A stretch of DNA of 64,000 bases from Candidatus Aegiribacteria sp. MLS_C (GTDB taxonomy: Bacteria; Fermentibacterota; Fermentibacteria; Fermentibacterales; JCC-6), in contig LQBI01000034.1 of the NCBI GenBank assembly GCA_002030045.1, positions 54,419-118,418 on the forward strand. The letters are read 5' to 3'. Under the pieces are notes generated by a model, which saw only the letters and a list, made by a program, of their open reading frames with translations, had not been told where the DNA came from and did no database searches. The position numbers and the translations under genes are program-made. Within the stretch, counting starts at the first letter, position 1. Each line of letters opens with the position of its first letter. This document shows, piece after piece, positions 26,494 to 34,879 of this stretch.

Positions 26494-26811
26494 ATGTACA
26501 GGCAGAGACTGCCCAGCGTTCCGATGGTCGAGCATGCCGCCGTTGGGAAGAAGACCGTGGAATGGGAGATCCCGGACAGGGTCGCGGTGGCTCTCGCCTT
26601 CATAAAGAACTACGGCTACACGGTGATGGCGAAGGTGAGGGTCAAGAAGGAGCACTGGTGGAGCCGAAGCTGGACGAATACCGCAGTGCATGCCCCGACC
26701 ATTGATGAATCCATGGAGAAGTGCATCGAGTTCCTCGAGAAGCATGGCTACACCGTGGAGTACGACGCGGACCGTCTCGCCGGTCTTCTCGGAACCGGGC
26801 CCGATGCATGA
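26494..26811 (+). CDS. small soluble protein, unknown
   Basis: A 105-residue (or shorter) protein. The N-terminal half up to about residue 60 is plausible coding (VAVALAFIKNYGYTVMAKV), followed by a Trp-rich HWWSRSW and then a helix with FLEKHGYTVEYDADRLAGLL. The repeated x-KNYGYTV/EKHGYTV elements suggest an internal duplication of about 50 residues. The start is uncertain (26494 or 26524), as no strong RBS is seen. No family is recognised. Confidence 0.5.
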   Translation: MYRQRLPSVPMVEHAAVGKKTVEWEIPDRVAVALAFIKNYGYTVMAKVRVKKEHWWSRSWTNTAVHAPTIDESMEKCIEFLEKHGYTVEYDADRLAGLLGTGPDA

Positions 26812-26835
26812 CCAGCCCGATCGCCCGATCGGCGG

Positions 26836-27924
26836 TCAGGGACCTGTGACCGGAAGCTCGCAGGCGTAGAGTCTGGAACCTTCTGCGAAAACGAGCCAGC
26901 TTCCCCGAGGGGTCTCCAGCCCTCGGCAGTAGCTCAGTTCATAATCCCCGAGGCCATCCAGCAGGACCGCGTCCGGTGATTCGAACTCCTCCCAGTCCAT
27001 GTTCCCCAGCATGATATCCTCCGGTGAATCGTCAGTGCTGAAGACGTATTCGCCGTCTGGAAACGCCGCGAGAACCCTGAGTGAAGCGCCGGGGTTCACG
27101 ATCCGGGTGCCGTCGGCGTATCTTAGGACCTGTACACCGTTCTTCTCCGCCAGCCACGCATCCGGCAGCACCCAGCTGCACACCACGCCGGAGTGGCCGG
27201 GATAGGGGTCCTCGAAGATCATCTCACGGGACACCACGTCGATCACCATCGAAGCGGGATACCCGCCTGTGGCGGCCAGGTCTGACCACGGATTGACGAA
27301 GTAACCGTCATTGACGAGAGTGTCCGGTCCGCCGGTCCGCTCTGCGGTCCCCGTGTCTATGAGATAGCCTGATATGACGTTCGAATCATCATGCCGAGTC
27401 ACGTATGCGGCGAAGTCCTCAGGTGTGGGCCGACATCCGAGAAGTACTCCTCCGAAAAGGTACCCGGAATCGCTGGTGAAATCGAAGCTCGGACTGGTCC
27501 CTATGTCCAAGGACAGTGAAGCGATCCGGGCGTTAGAGCCGTCCGGCCCGCACAGGACCACGATCACCGGTCCGGGGATGAAGGTTCCCTCGATCTGCAT
27601 ACTGTCAGGGAAACGCACCTGCTGGGTGAAGCAGATGGTGGAACCGTCGGGGCTCGATGCCTGCAGGAGAGTATTGGTATTGCCTGTCCACTCCGGAGTT
27701 CCTTCCTCCCAGTCGCAGCTGATAATCTCTACCGAAGCGGGATCATCCGGGTCGACGCTCCGTATGCTCTCGTCCGGGCCCACGAAGAGAACGGTCCCGT
27801 TGCCCAGTGCAAGGAAGGAAGTCGGTCCGTAGTAGGCATCGAGAGAGTCGGCAAGCAACAGAGGCTCCACGCGGTACGCTGCCGGCGCCATCGCGATCAG
27901 GAGTAAATGGATCAGCGTAAGCAT
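26836..27924 (-). CDS. exported propeller-like protein, unknown
   Basis: A 362-residue protein with a signal at residues 1-15 (LTLIHLLLIAMAPA) and short beta-repeat blocks with SPDGSTICF, TSDSGYLF and AAFPDGEYVF turns typical of WD40/TolB-like propellers. A Cys pair at residues 156-164 is present. The start is ATG 27924 after AAGGGG. No catalytic motif is seen and no partner gene is apparent. It may monitor or bind a ligand outside the cell. Confidence 0.72.
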   Translation of the reverse strand: MLTLIHLLLIAMAPAAYRVEPLLLADSLDAYYGPTSFLALGNGTVLFVGPDESIRSVDPDDPASVEIISCDWEEGTPEWTGNTNTLLQASSPDGSTICFTQQVRFPDSMQIEGTFIPGPVIVVLCGPDGSNARIASLSLDIGTSPSFDFTSDSGYLFGGVLLGCRPTPEDFAAYVTRHDDSNVISGYLIDTGTAERTGGPDTLVNDGYFVNPWSDLAATGGYPASMVIDVVSREMIFEDPYPGHSGVVCSWVLPDAWLAEKNGVQVLRYADGTRIVNPGASLRVLAAFPDGEYVFSTDDSPEDIMLGNMDWEEFESPDAVLLDGLGDYELSYCRGLETPRGSWLVFAEGSRLYACELPVTGP

Positions 27925-28014
27925 CACTTCAAACCCCTTTTCATGAACCCTGCGGCAGGTTCATCGGCCACGGGCACAACCGCCCAGTCTCCATCCGACT
28001 GATCATAAGATGAA

Positions 28015-28040
28015 AACGGGCATCGGGTAAGATGCCCGTT
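28015..28040 (-). terminator. terminator of the beta-helix gene
   Basis: Minus-strand AACGGGCATC-TTACCC-GATGCCCGTT then TTTTCATC, about 50 bases past the stop. Confidence 0.85.
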
Positions 28041-28088
28041 CCGGTAGTGAAGGCAATGGAACCATAATCCGGGATGCTCCGGTCGAGG

Positions 28089-30689
28089 TCACTCGATTAT
28101 GACCAGCTCCAGCGTCTCCTCGAACCCCGCGGTCCGCATGCGGCAGAAGTAGACCCCCGGGACCAGGTTGGCGACGGTGATCTGGTGGCTCCCGGCCGGG
28201 AGCGGCCCGTCCATAATGCTCTCCACGACCCTCCCGACGACGTCGTAGAGGAGGATCTCGATCTCCTGCTGCTGGGGGACCGACACTCCTATGACGGTGC
28301 AGTCCTTCCCGGGGTTGTCTCCGGCATGGAAGAGGTCGAAGCTCTCGGGGGTCTCCTGCCCGGGAGCGCCGCCCATGTGTACCGGCGGGGCGAACTCCGA
28401 GGAGTTCCCCAGGCTGTCGGTAGAGGTTGCGGTGATGGAGTCGCTGAGCTGGAAGGGGACCTCGGTCACGATGGAGATCACCTGCTGTCCCGGCGAGTGA
28501 CAGGCTCCCGACCCGAGGTAGATCCTTCCCTGATCCCCCTGTGAGACGAAGAAATCGAGCTCAAGCGGGAAGGCTGAGTTCCCCGGAAGCGAGGGAACGC
28601 TGCAGGTTACGTTCAGAGAAGTGAAGCTGACCGCTACATCTGAGACCTCAGGGTAGTTCTGAAGCCTGTTTGCTCCCTGGTCGGGGTCGTCGGGATCGTT
28701 GGGTGTGGGACCGTCCTCCCCGAGGTCGATCCCTGCGCCTTCGTTGGCGAAGACCGAGTTCCTGACAATGGCGTTGCCGTTGTCGGATCTCACGCAGACA
28801 CCGGACCCTCCGTTGAAGGCTATCGTGTTCGAGCAGCTGCGACTCCGGCCTCCAACCGTGTTGTTCGGTGAGCCGTCGTCCACGAGGATGCCGTGGATGC
28901 CGTTGCCCAGCGGTCCGGTGCCCAGGGACGTGGTGCCTATCATGTTTCCCTGAAGAACGTTCCCGCTCGAGTTCCTTATCCTGATGCCGTGTCCGGTGTT
29001 GCCGGACACGAGATTGCCGAGACCGGAGGAACAGCCTCCTATAGTGTTGCCGTCGGCATTGTCGTACAGGTAGATGCCTTCGGATTCGTTGGGAATGGAA
29101 GCGGTGCCGGTGATGTCGGTGCCGATGTAGTTTCCCTGGACAAGGTTGCCCGAGCATCCGGAGATGAAGACCCCGTACTTGTTGCCCGATATCAGGTTCC
29201 GATCCGAGGGACCGTTGCCGCCTATCTCGTTGTCGCTGGAGCCTCCTGCGATGTTGACCCCCCATCCGTTGCCCAATGCGACAGTGCCGGTGGCGTCTGT
29301 GCCTATGAAGTTGCCCATAATGTTGTTGTCCGAGCAGCCGCTGATGGTCACGCCGCAGACTCCGTTGCCGGAGATGATGTTCCTGGACGCAACGGTGGTA
29401 CCTCCGACTATGTTGGCGTCAGCCCCGCCGGACAGGGAGACCCCCGAGTAGAGGTTCCCCAGTCCGGAGGTGCCGTGGACATCGGCTCCTATAATGTTGC
29501 CCTGGACAATGGCTCCGGTCGATCCCTGAATGTCGATGCCGTGTACTGCATTGCCGGATATGAGGTTGCCCTGGCCGGCTCCGGTTCCGCCCACTGTGGT
29601 GTGGTCGGATGTCCCGAATATGCATATGCCGCTCCAGTGGTTGCCCGCGGCGTGGATCCCCCCGGAGTCTGTGCCGATATAATTACCTGTAATGCTGTTG
29701 TGGGTCGAGCCAGACAGGCTTATCCCGTGTCTGCCGTTGCCGGAGATGGTGTTGCGCATCTCCGCGGAATCGCCTCCTATGGCGGCGTAGTCACCGGTGC
29801 AGCTGACGCCGTTCCCGCCGTTGCCCAGGGGAATGGTGCCGGTGGCATCGAGACCGATGATGTTGGAGACGACGGTGGAGCGCTGGGAGTACTGGAGGAA
29901 GACCCCGTCCTGGGAGTTGCCCGACACCAGGTTGCCCCCTCCGCCGGGGACGCCGATGGTCTGGTGGTCTCCGCAGGACCTTATGCCGCAGCCACCGTTG
30001 GGCACCGCCGCGGTCCCGGAAGCATCTGTACCGATGAAGTTACCGGTAACGACGCAGCTGTCGCAGTTGACAAGCGATATCCCGTCGCCTTCATTGCCCG
30101 ATATGACGTTCCTCTCTCCCGGAGTCGTCCCTCCGATGATCACTCCGTTGGAAGATGTCTGCTGGACCTGTACGCCGCTGTCCTGGTTGGGTACTGCGGT
30201 AGATCCGATGATGTCGAGTCCTATGTAGTTCCCGTCTATCCTCGTACCGAAGGAGTTCAGAAGGTAGATACCGACCCTGTCGAAGCCGTTCACAGCCAGT
30301 CCGCTCACCCTGCTGCTGTCGCTGTCGGTAAAGAAATAAAGCCCGCCCACGCCGGATCCGGCCAGGGAGCCGTTAAGCTCTATCATCAGCACGGCGGCGG
30401 TGCTGTCCGTGGCTCTGGCGGCTCCCGGCTGGGAGTAGCCATCGATGACGATCCTGCCTGTGAAGGCCGGCAGCCAGGAGGTAGGGCTTATGGTGTGGGG
30501 TCCAGTTCCCGGGATGTCGAAGAGGATGCTGTCCGGTCCGGTGGAACCGTTGGCGTCCAGAATGGCCTGTCTGAGACTGCCGGGACCCGAATTCCAGGTG
30601 CCGGTCACGGTGAAGGTGTCGCAGTCCGCGACCCGGATCGCGATGAGAAGGAACAGCAGATGTAACCAGGGCCTCGTCGGGAAATGCAT
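28089..30689 (-). CDS. large secreted beta-helix protein with FlgD-like C-terminal domain
   Basis: An 866-residue exported protein starting ATG 30689 after GAGGAG, with a Sec signal (WLHLLFLLIAIRVADC). Residues about 30-130 look like the N-terminal cap of a right-handed beta-helix (GSLRQAILDANGS). Then come about ten imperfect repeats of 45-50 residues, each containing NxISGNxxxGI and VQGNxIGTDxxGT. A beta-sandwich region follows, and the end (DVVGRVVESIMDG to VYFCRMRTAG) is a FlgD-like sorting domain. Such helices often are polysaccharide lyases or adhesins; no lyase catalytic motif is clear. Confidence 0.88.
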   Translation of the reverse strand: MHFPTRPWLHLLFLLIAIRVADCDTFTVTGTWNSGPGSLRQAILDANGSTGPDSILFDIPGTGPHTISPTSWLPAFTGRIVIDGYSQPGAARATDSTAAVLMIELNGSLAGSGVGGLYFFTDSDSSRVSGLAVNGFDRVGIYLLNSFGTRIDGNYIGLDIIGSTAVPNQDSGVQVQQTSSNGVIIGGTTPGERNVISGNEGDGISLVNCDSCVVTGNFIGTDASGTAAVPNGGCGIRSCGDHQTIGVPGGGGNLVSGNSQDGVFLQYSQRSTVVSNIIGLDATGTIPLGNGGNGVSCTGDYAAIGGDSAEMRNTISGNGRHGISLSGSTHNSITGNYIGTDSGGIHAAGNHWSGICIFGTSDHTTVGGTGAGQGNLISGNAVHGIDIQGSTGAIVQGNIIGADVHGTSGLGNLYSGVSLSGGADANIVGGTTVASRNIISGNGVCGVTISGCSDNNIMGNFIGTDATGTVALGNGWGVNIAGGSSDNEIGGNGPSDRNLISGNKYGVFISGCSGNLVQGNYIGTDITGTASIPNESEGIYLYDNADGNTIGGCSSGLGNLVSGNTGHGIRIRNSSGNVLQGNMIGTTSLGTGPLGNGIHGILVDDGSPNNTVGGRSRSCSNTIAFNGGSGVCVRSDNGNAIVRNSVFANEGAGIDLGEDGPTPNDPDDPDQGANRLQNYPEVSDVAVSFTSLNVTCSVPSLPGNSAFPLELDFFVSQGDQGRIYLGSGACHSPGQQVISIVTEVPFQLSDSITATSTDSLGNSSEFAPPVHMGGAPGQETPESFDLFHAGDNPGKDCTVIGVSVPQQQEIEILLYDVVGRVVESIMDGPLPAGSHQITVANLVPGVYFCRMRTAGFEETLELVIIE

Positions 30690-30816
30690 CGGAATCTCCT
30701 CATGCTCGGCCCCGCAGGGGGAGTGGATCGTTTTAGCCTTTGACCCGGCCGTCTTCACCGATATTCTCTCTACAGGGAAGAGCCTTGTAAATACCACTCG
30801 GAAACATAAAGGGAAA

Positions 30817-30839
30817 GCCCCTCCGTCGGGGGGAGGGGC
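30817..30839 (-). terminator. terminator of the peptide-modification operon
   Basis: Minus-strand GCCCCTCC-CCCCGAC-GGAGGGGC followed by TTTCCCTTT, 41 bases after the stop of precursor A. Confidence 0.8.
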
Positions 30840-30879
30840 CAGCACTTGCGGGGATATATACGGGTGTGTCAGGAAATGC

Positions 30880-31047
30880 TCAGGTACCCCTTACCATGCA
30901 GCCTCCGGGTCCGGATGCATTCTGGCATGAACCCACCATGGGACCCTTGAAACCGGGTCCCTTGCAGAATGTGAGGACCGTTTCCTCCACCATGAGCTTA
31001 ACGCGTTCAAGAGCGGGTCTGACGTATTTCTTCCTGGTTTCCTTCAT
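30880..31047 (-). CDS. putative RiPP precursor peptide A (55 aa)
   Basis: ATG 31047 to TGA at 30880 encodes a 55-residue peptide: basic start (MKETRKKYVRPALERVKLMV), an EETVLTFCKGPGFKGP core, then C41 and C50, ending VRGT. It aligns without gaps to precursor B over all 55 residues. Leader-like residues 1-27 would bind the PqqD-like protein, and the Cys/Lys/Gly/Pro-rich C-terminal half would be modified. Its RBS is poor (AAGG five bases upstream). It is the last gene of the operon, about 110 bases after the peptidase/acetyltransferase gene. The function of the mature product is unknown. Confidence 0.85.
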   Translation of the reverse strand: MKETRKKYVRPALERVKLMVEETVLTFCKGPGFKGPMVGSCQNASGPGGCMVRGT

Positions 31048-31156
31048 AGCCTTCCACCGGATCCTTTGAGTGAACCTGTACCATAATCCTCTATTTGGTT
31101 TCCTCCAACTATTCCCGACCTGATAGGTAAGTTGTTCTATCATTCCAACACTGTTA

Positions 31157-32098
31157 TCAGCTGAAAGTTCCTCGGGGCGTTGCACCGTCACTTCTCGGAA
31201 TAACGGTGTCCCATTTCATGGTGAGCGTACTCCCGGCGTCCCAGGATGACTGCTCCGGGGCAGGACACTCGCGAAACCCCATGGAGGAGTAGAGCCGCAG
31301 GGCCCTGCGGTTGTCCCTCCTGACCGCAAGGCGGAGATCACCACTTCCGGAGGAGGCCGCCTGTTCTATGACCAAGGCGGTAAGCATCCTGCCGATACCG
31401 GCCCCGCGCAGGGGACGGGCAACCTTCATTCCGAAGAGCCAGTCACAGCCGGAGAGTGGCGTATCCGGTCCGAACCTGACCAGCTGCGCCGAGCCGACGG
31501 TCCTTCCCAGGATGACGGCGTTGAAGGAAACCCAGGAGACGTCACCGTTACTAGAAGCCCCCTTTTCCGGGGCATATGTCCGGGTGTACTTCACCAGGGG
31601 TCTCACCAGTAGCGAGTAAAGCCTCCGCAGCGGGCGGGCGAATGTCAGCATGGAAACAGCCATGCCGGCTGCACGGACCCCGTGGTGCCTTGCCCGCCTC
31701 AGGACGAAGGACATTCTCAGCGCCAAACCTGTCCCCGGCGTCATGGACAGGTCGAGTTCCCTCCCGCTCCTCCTGGCGGAGACGACCCTGCCTATTACAT
31801 CCTCGATACGGATGCTGTATGTGGACCAGGGGCTGGCGTCGCAGCTCATGGTGATGCTCGAACCGTCCAGGGACCTGAGACGGTGCACGGTGCAACCTCC
31901 CCCGGCGGTGCGGTGAAGCAGGACATCGCCCCTTTCAGGGCTCTTGCCGGTGACGCCCTCGGCCACCAGCAGGTCTCCGTCCCTTATGGTAGGAAACATG
32001 CTGGACCCGGAGGCGAAGAACGGGAGCCTTCCTCCCCTGCTCAGAACCGTATCGGCAAGTTCGGCGAGATCCCGGGAATCCAGGCTCAGATTCTGCAT
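31157..32098 (-). CDS. ER-type signal-peptidase domain fused to GNAT acetyltransferase
   Basis: A 313-residue fusion. Residues 20-130 are a signal-peptidase-like beta domain with SGSSMFPTIRDGD (nucleophile Ser33), then CTVHRLRSL, where His72 replaces the Lys of bacterial SPase I, and a SCDASP turn; this Ser-His arrangement is that of archaeal/ER (Sec11) and S24/S26 peptide-cluster proteases. Residues about 185-300 are a GNAT domain: FGMKVARPLRGAGIGRMLT (acetyl-CoA binding) and RRALRLYSSMGF. The first half could remove the leader of the precursors, the second could acylate Lys or an amino group. The start overlaps the kinase gene by 13 bases. Confidence 0.78.
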   Translation of the reverse strand: MQNLSLDSRDLAELADTVLSRGGRLPFFASGSSMFPTIRDGDLLVAEGVTGKSPERGDVLLHRTAGGGCTVHRLRSLDGSSITMSCDASPWSTYSIRIEDVIGRVVSARRSGRELDLSMTPGTGLALRMSFVLRRARHHGVRAAGMAVSMLTFARPLRRLYSLLVRPLVKYTRTYAPEKGASSNGDVSWVSFNAVILGRTVGSAQLVRFGPDTPLSGCDWLFGMKVARPLRGAGIGRMLTALVIEQAASSGSGDLRLAVRRDNRRALRLYSSMGFRECPAPEQSSWDAGSTLTMKWDTVIPRSDGATPRGTFS

Positions 32099-32976
32099 TC
32101 CAGGAAATCCACCACACCTTTGTCGGGCACGAAGCGGAGTTCTCCGAAGGCAACCCGTTCCTCTGTCTCTTCGCAGAACCGGAGGCTGAACTCCATTCCC
32201 TCCCTGCTCCAGACAGGCAGGAAGCTCCTCCGGAGGAGCATGGACACCGCACGGGCGCCACTCACCGGAGCAAGCACGTTCTTCCGTCCATGGAAGAGGA
32301 AGCTGACTGCGGTCAGGGGGACCCCCTCCGCGGACACGTCGGACATGTCGCCGTGCCAGGGAGTGCCGTACATGGCGATGGCCCCCTCCCTCTCCCTCAG
32401 TATTATTCTATCGTCGTTGAGGATGCGGGCCCGGTCCCTCCAGAGAGAAGCCATTGTGGACTTGCCGTGGGTGGAGTTGCCGGGGAAGAGCAGTCCCCTG
32501 CCCCCGCTCTCGAGGCCGCAGGCGTGCACCATGAGCCCCAGGCCGCGGGACAGCAGGAGGACCATGAGTACCTCTGAGAGAGGGAACTCCAGCGGGTCGC
32601 GCTCCCCTTCGAGGAGGGAATGACCGCCCCGTCCTGCTATGGTCCACACGTCTCCGGTGGTGAGTCCTTCATCGAAGGAGGCGAGCCTGTACGGGGTCCC
32701 TCCCATTACAGGGGACCTAAGCAGCATGTGGATGCCGCCCCCCCCCTCCCAGAGGCTCCATACAGTGTTCGAGTCGAAAACCTTGCGGCTGGAGGGAGGA
32801 AGCAGCTCCTCCAGCTCACGAGGCGAATCGTGCACATTGAGCGCCAGGTCCGCCTCCGCTGCCGATCGGTGGAAATCCCTGTATCGTCCCTCGTTCAGGG
32901 CTCCCATGTACCGGGAAGGGCCTGTAATGGAGAAAACAAGGCCGCCAATGGAAAGGTAGACCGTACTCTCGCTCAT
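32086..32976 (-). CDS. HprK-like P-loop kinase
   Basis: A 296-residue protein related to HPr kinase/PEP carboxykinase-like enzymes. The Walker A is GNSTHGKS (residues 166-173), followed by the ILNDDRIIL motif (acidic pair near 188-189) and GTPWHGD near 204-210, all typical of HprK homologues in peptide cassettes. It lies just downstream of precursor B. In the lasso peptide paeninodin such a kinase phosphorylates the C-terminal Ser; here both precursors end in Thr (VRGT), so phosphorylation there is a testable idea, not a demonstrated fact. Confidence 0.82.
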   Translation of the reverse strand: MSESTVYLSIGGLVFSITGPSRYMGALNEGRYRDFHRSAAEADLALNVHDSPRELEELLPPSSRKVFDSNTVWSLWEGGGGIHMLLRSPVMGGTPYRLASFDEGLTTGDVWTIAGRGGHSLLEGERDPLEFPLSEVLMVLLLSRGLGLMVHACGLESGGRGLLFPGNSTHGKSTMASLWRDRARILNDDRIILREREGAIAMYGTPWHGDMSDVSAEGVPLTAVSFLFHGRKNVLAPVSGARAVSMLLRRSFLPVWSREGMEFSLRFCEETEERVAFGELRFVPDKGVVDFLECRI

Positions 32977-33028
32977 GCTGCCACCGGTTTTCGAAGGATC
33001 CCGACGGGAGAGTGTTCCGGGAACCGGC

Positions 33029-33196
33029 TCAGGTTCCTCTTACCTGGCAGGGCTGAGGGGAGCCGGAAGTCCGGCATGCAGAAACACCGGGCCCCTTGAA
33101 GCCGGGCCCCTTGCAGAAAGTGAGTACGATCTCCTCCACCATCAGCCGCACCCGGCTGATGCAGGGTCTTTCATACTTCTTCCTGGATTTTTCCAC
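33029..33196 (-). CDS. putative RiPP precursor peptide B (55 aa)
   Basis: GTG 33196 to TGA 33029, preceded by GGAGAT at the correct spacing. The 55-residue peptide reads M-E-K-S-R-K-K-Y-E-R-P at its start, then LMVEEIVLTFCKGPGFKGP, C41, C50 and VRGT at the end. It is identical to precursor A in the core TFCKGPGFKGP and in the positions of C28, C41 and C50; an additional Cys12 is unique to B. No ORF predictor is likely to call it because of the GTG start and short length. It lies between the radical SAM gene and the kinase gene. Confidence 0.85.
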   Translation of the reverse strand: MEKSRKKYERPCISRVRLMVEEIVLTFCKGPGFKGPGVSACRTSGSPQPCQVRGT

Positions 33197-33231
33197 TGGT
33201 GATCTCCGTATCCGTTATGCGTAAGTATTAT

Positions 33232-34329
33232 TCACTTTACCTTATTATATGGATGACGGTCGCCGAGGCCAAGTGCCTCGGCCCGGAGCAGGGCGGTGCG
33301 GCAGAGGTACTCCACCCTGGCCTCCGGGTCCCCGTGCTCCAGGTACCCCCATGCGGGGCACTGGCCGCACAGTGACCTGAGCCTGCAGGTCCTGCAGGGC
33401 GGATCACTGGCCCACTGCCTGGAGAGCACCTCCGGCACGAAGGACCTCCATCCCTCCCTGAAGGAACCCTCCGGAATGCTGTAGGTCCTGTCCCTGGACA
33501 TCATGCAGACTCTGAGCATGCCGAAGGCGTCCACATGGAAGGTGTTCATTCCGGCCCCGCACTGGTATATGCTTCCGGAACCGTCCTCCGAGGCTGCGAA
33601 GTCCTCCGCCAGCTCGCGGCATTCCTGCATCCTCTCCTCGTCCCTCGCGTCCAGCTCCACGGTCTCCTCCGGAGTCAGTCTGTAGCGCAGGGGGGAGTGA
33701 TCGCCGTCAAGACCGCTGTTTATTGCCGTGTCGAACCTGAACTGTATGCCGTAGTCCTTCGCCAGGGTCTTCATGGAGCCTATCTCATGCGAGTTCAGGG
33801 TCATGACCATGGTCTTGAGGCCGACCCTGACGCCCCTGTCAAGCAGCCTCTCCAGTCCCGCGAGAGCCATTCCAAGCGAGCCGGGAACGCCGGTGACCCG
33901 CCTGGAGGTGGCCTCGGTGGAGCCGTAGATGGAGATCTCCACCAGATACGGTGGCATGGATGCCAGGAAATCCGCGGTATCATCGGTTATGAGGGTGCCG
34001 TTGGTGAAGAGCATGGGCAGGATGCCCCTCGATTTCACGTGCCCGTATACTTCCCTGAAATCGGGTCTCAGAAGGGGCTCCCCGCCGGTGAGCAGCAGCC
34101 ACAGGCAGCCCTCGTCGGCGATCTGGTCGATGACGTCCATGAGGGCTTCCGTTCCCAGTCCGGGTTCCGGTTCCCTGGATCCCGAAATATAGCAGTGGAC
34201 GCACCGGAGGTTGCACCTGGAAGTCAGCTCCATGGTCCCGGAGATGGGGATGCGGTCCCTCAGCGCTCCCCTGTAGAGCCTGTTCCTGAAGTGAAGGTAG
34301 CCGGAATCCGGAAGGCTGGGACAGTCCAA
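33232..34329 (-). CDS. radical SAM/SPASM peptide-modifying enzyme
   Basis: A 365-residue radical SAM protein. The AdoMet cluster motif is CNLRCVHC (Cys39, Cys43, Cys46), the GGEPLL box follows, and the C-terminal SPASM region contains CGAGMNTFHVD, a later CRTCRLRSLCGQCPAW block and a final Cys, sufficient for one or two auxiliary clusters. Enzymes of this group install thioether or C-C links in peptides at Cys or other residues. It starts one base after the PqqD-like gene ends. The three conserved Cys of the precursors are the most plausible targets. Confidence 0.9.
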   Translation of the reverse strand: MDCPSLPDSGYLHFRNRLYRGALRDRIPISGTMELTSRCNLRCVHCYISGSREPEPGLGTEALMDVIDQIADEGCLWLLLTGGEPLLRPDFREVYGHVKSRGILPMLFTNGTLITDDTADFLASMPPYLVEISIYGSTEATSRRVTGVPGSLGMALAGLERLLDRGVRVGLKTMVMTLNSHEIGSMKTLAKDYGIQFRFDTAINSGLDGDHSPLRYRLTPEETVELDARDEERMQECRELAEDFAASEDGSGSIYQCGAGMNTFHVDAFGMLRVCMMSRDRTYSIPEGSFREGWRSFVPEVLSRQWASDPPCRTCRLRSLCGQCPAWGYLEHGDPEARVEYLCRTALLRAEALGLGDRHPYNKVK

Positions 34330-34330
34330 G

Positions 34331-34642
34331 TCAGTTCCCCGGGGACCCTTCTGCCTCGAGGACGCGGTGGATTGCGCCCGCCGCCAGCAGCTCCTCCGCG
34401 TACTCCTCCAGGTCGGCCAGGACTGTGTCGATATCCACCTGGAACTCCTCCACGAAGGTCACGGCTATCTCGTAGATGCTTCGGACGCCGTCGATGGAAT
34501 TCCAGAACCTCGCGCCCGTCTCGTTGAGGACGAAGATGCTGTCGGTCTCGTCGGCGTTCCTGCTTATGGGGACGAGTATCGTTTCCCCGGCGATCTCCCT
34601 GAATACCATTCCAGGGTCCCGCCTGAAGATGATCTCCTGCAT
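34331..34642 (-). CDS. PqqD-like RiPP recognition protein
   Basis: A 103-residue PqqD-family protein (RRE fold): three beta strands then helices, with SIFVLNETGARFWNSIDG and a helix ending FVEEFQVDIDTVLADLEEY. PqqD-like proteins bind leader peptides and present the core to a partner radical SAM enzyme. It is the first gene of the operon and the following radical SAM gene starts almost immediately. No fusion partner or extra domain is seen. Confidence 0.85.
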   Translation of the reverse strand: MQEIIFRRDPGMVFREIAGETILVPISRNADETDSIFVLNETGARFWNSIDGVRSIYEIAVTFVEEFQVDIDTVLADLEEYAEELLAAGAIHRVLEAEGSPGN

Positions 34643-34879
34643 TTGATGCCTTCCTGTTGGTCGGTCCCGTGCTACAACAATACAGGCCCCGGCCGGTTCC
34701 TGTCAAAAAGCAACGGGCAGACGGGCCTTCCAGGCAAGCGCAGCGTCAGGGAGCATGGCAAACCATCGCGCAGCCAAATGGGAACATGGACGCGGAGCGA
34801 AGCTCTTAGAATAATTCGGGCGATAGCCGATTCGGCGGCCGGGCTTTTCGGGCCGTCATCATCATGCGAGGGAGGACGT

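Noticed and set aside
28893-30665. Long plus-strand ORF of 590 codons across the beta-helix gene
   Set aside because: It is the antisense shadow of the minus-strand beta-helix repeats; no RBS and no recognisable composition.
34367-34879. Upstream extension of the FadL-like gene frame
   Set aside because: The open frame continues, but it overlaps the PqqD-like gene on the opposite strand, and the ATG at 34880 has GGAGG and a signal peptide.
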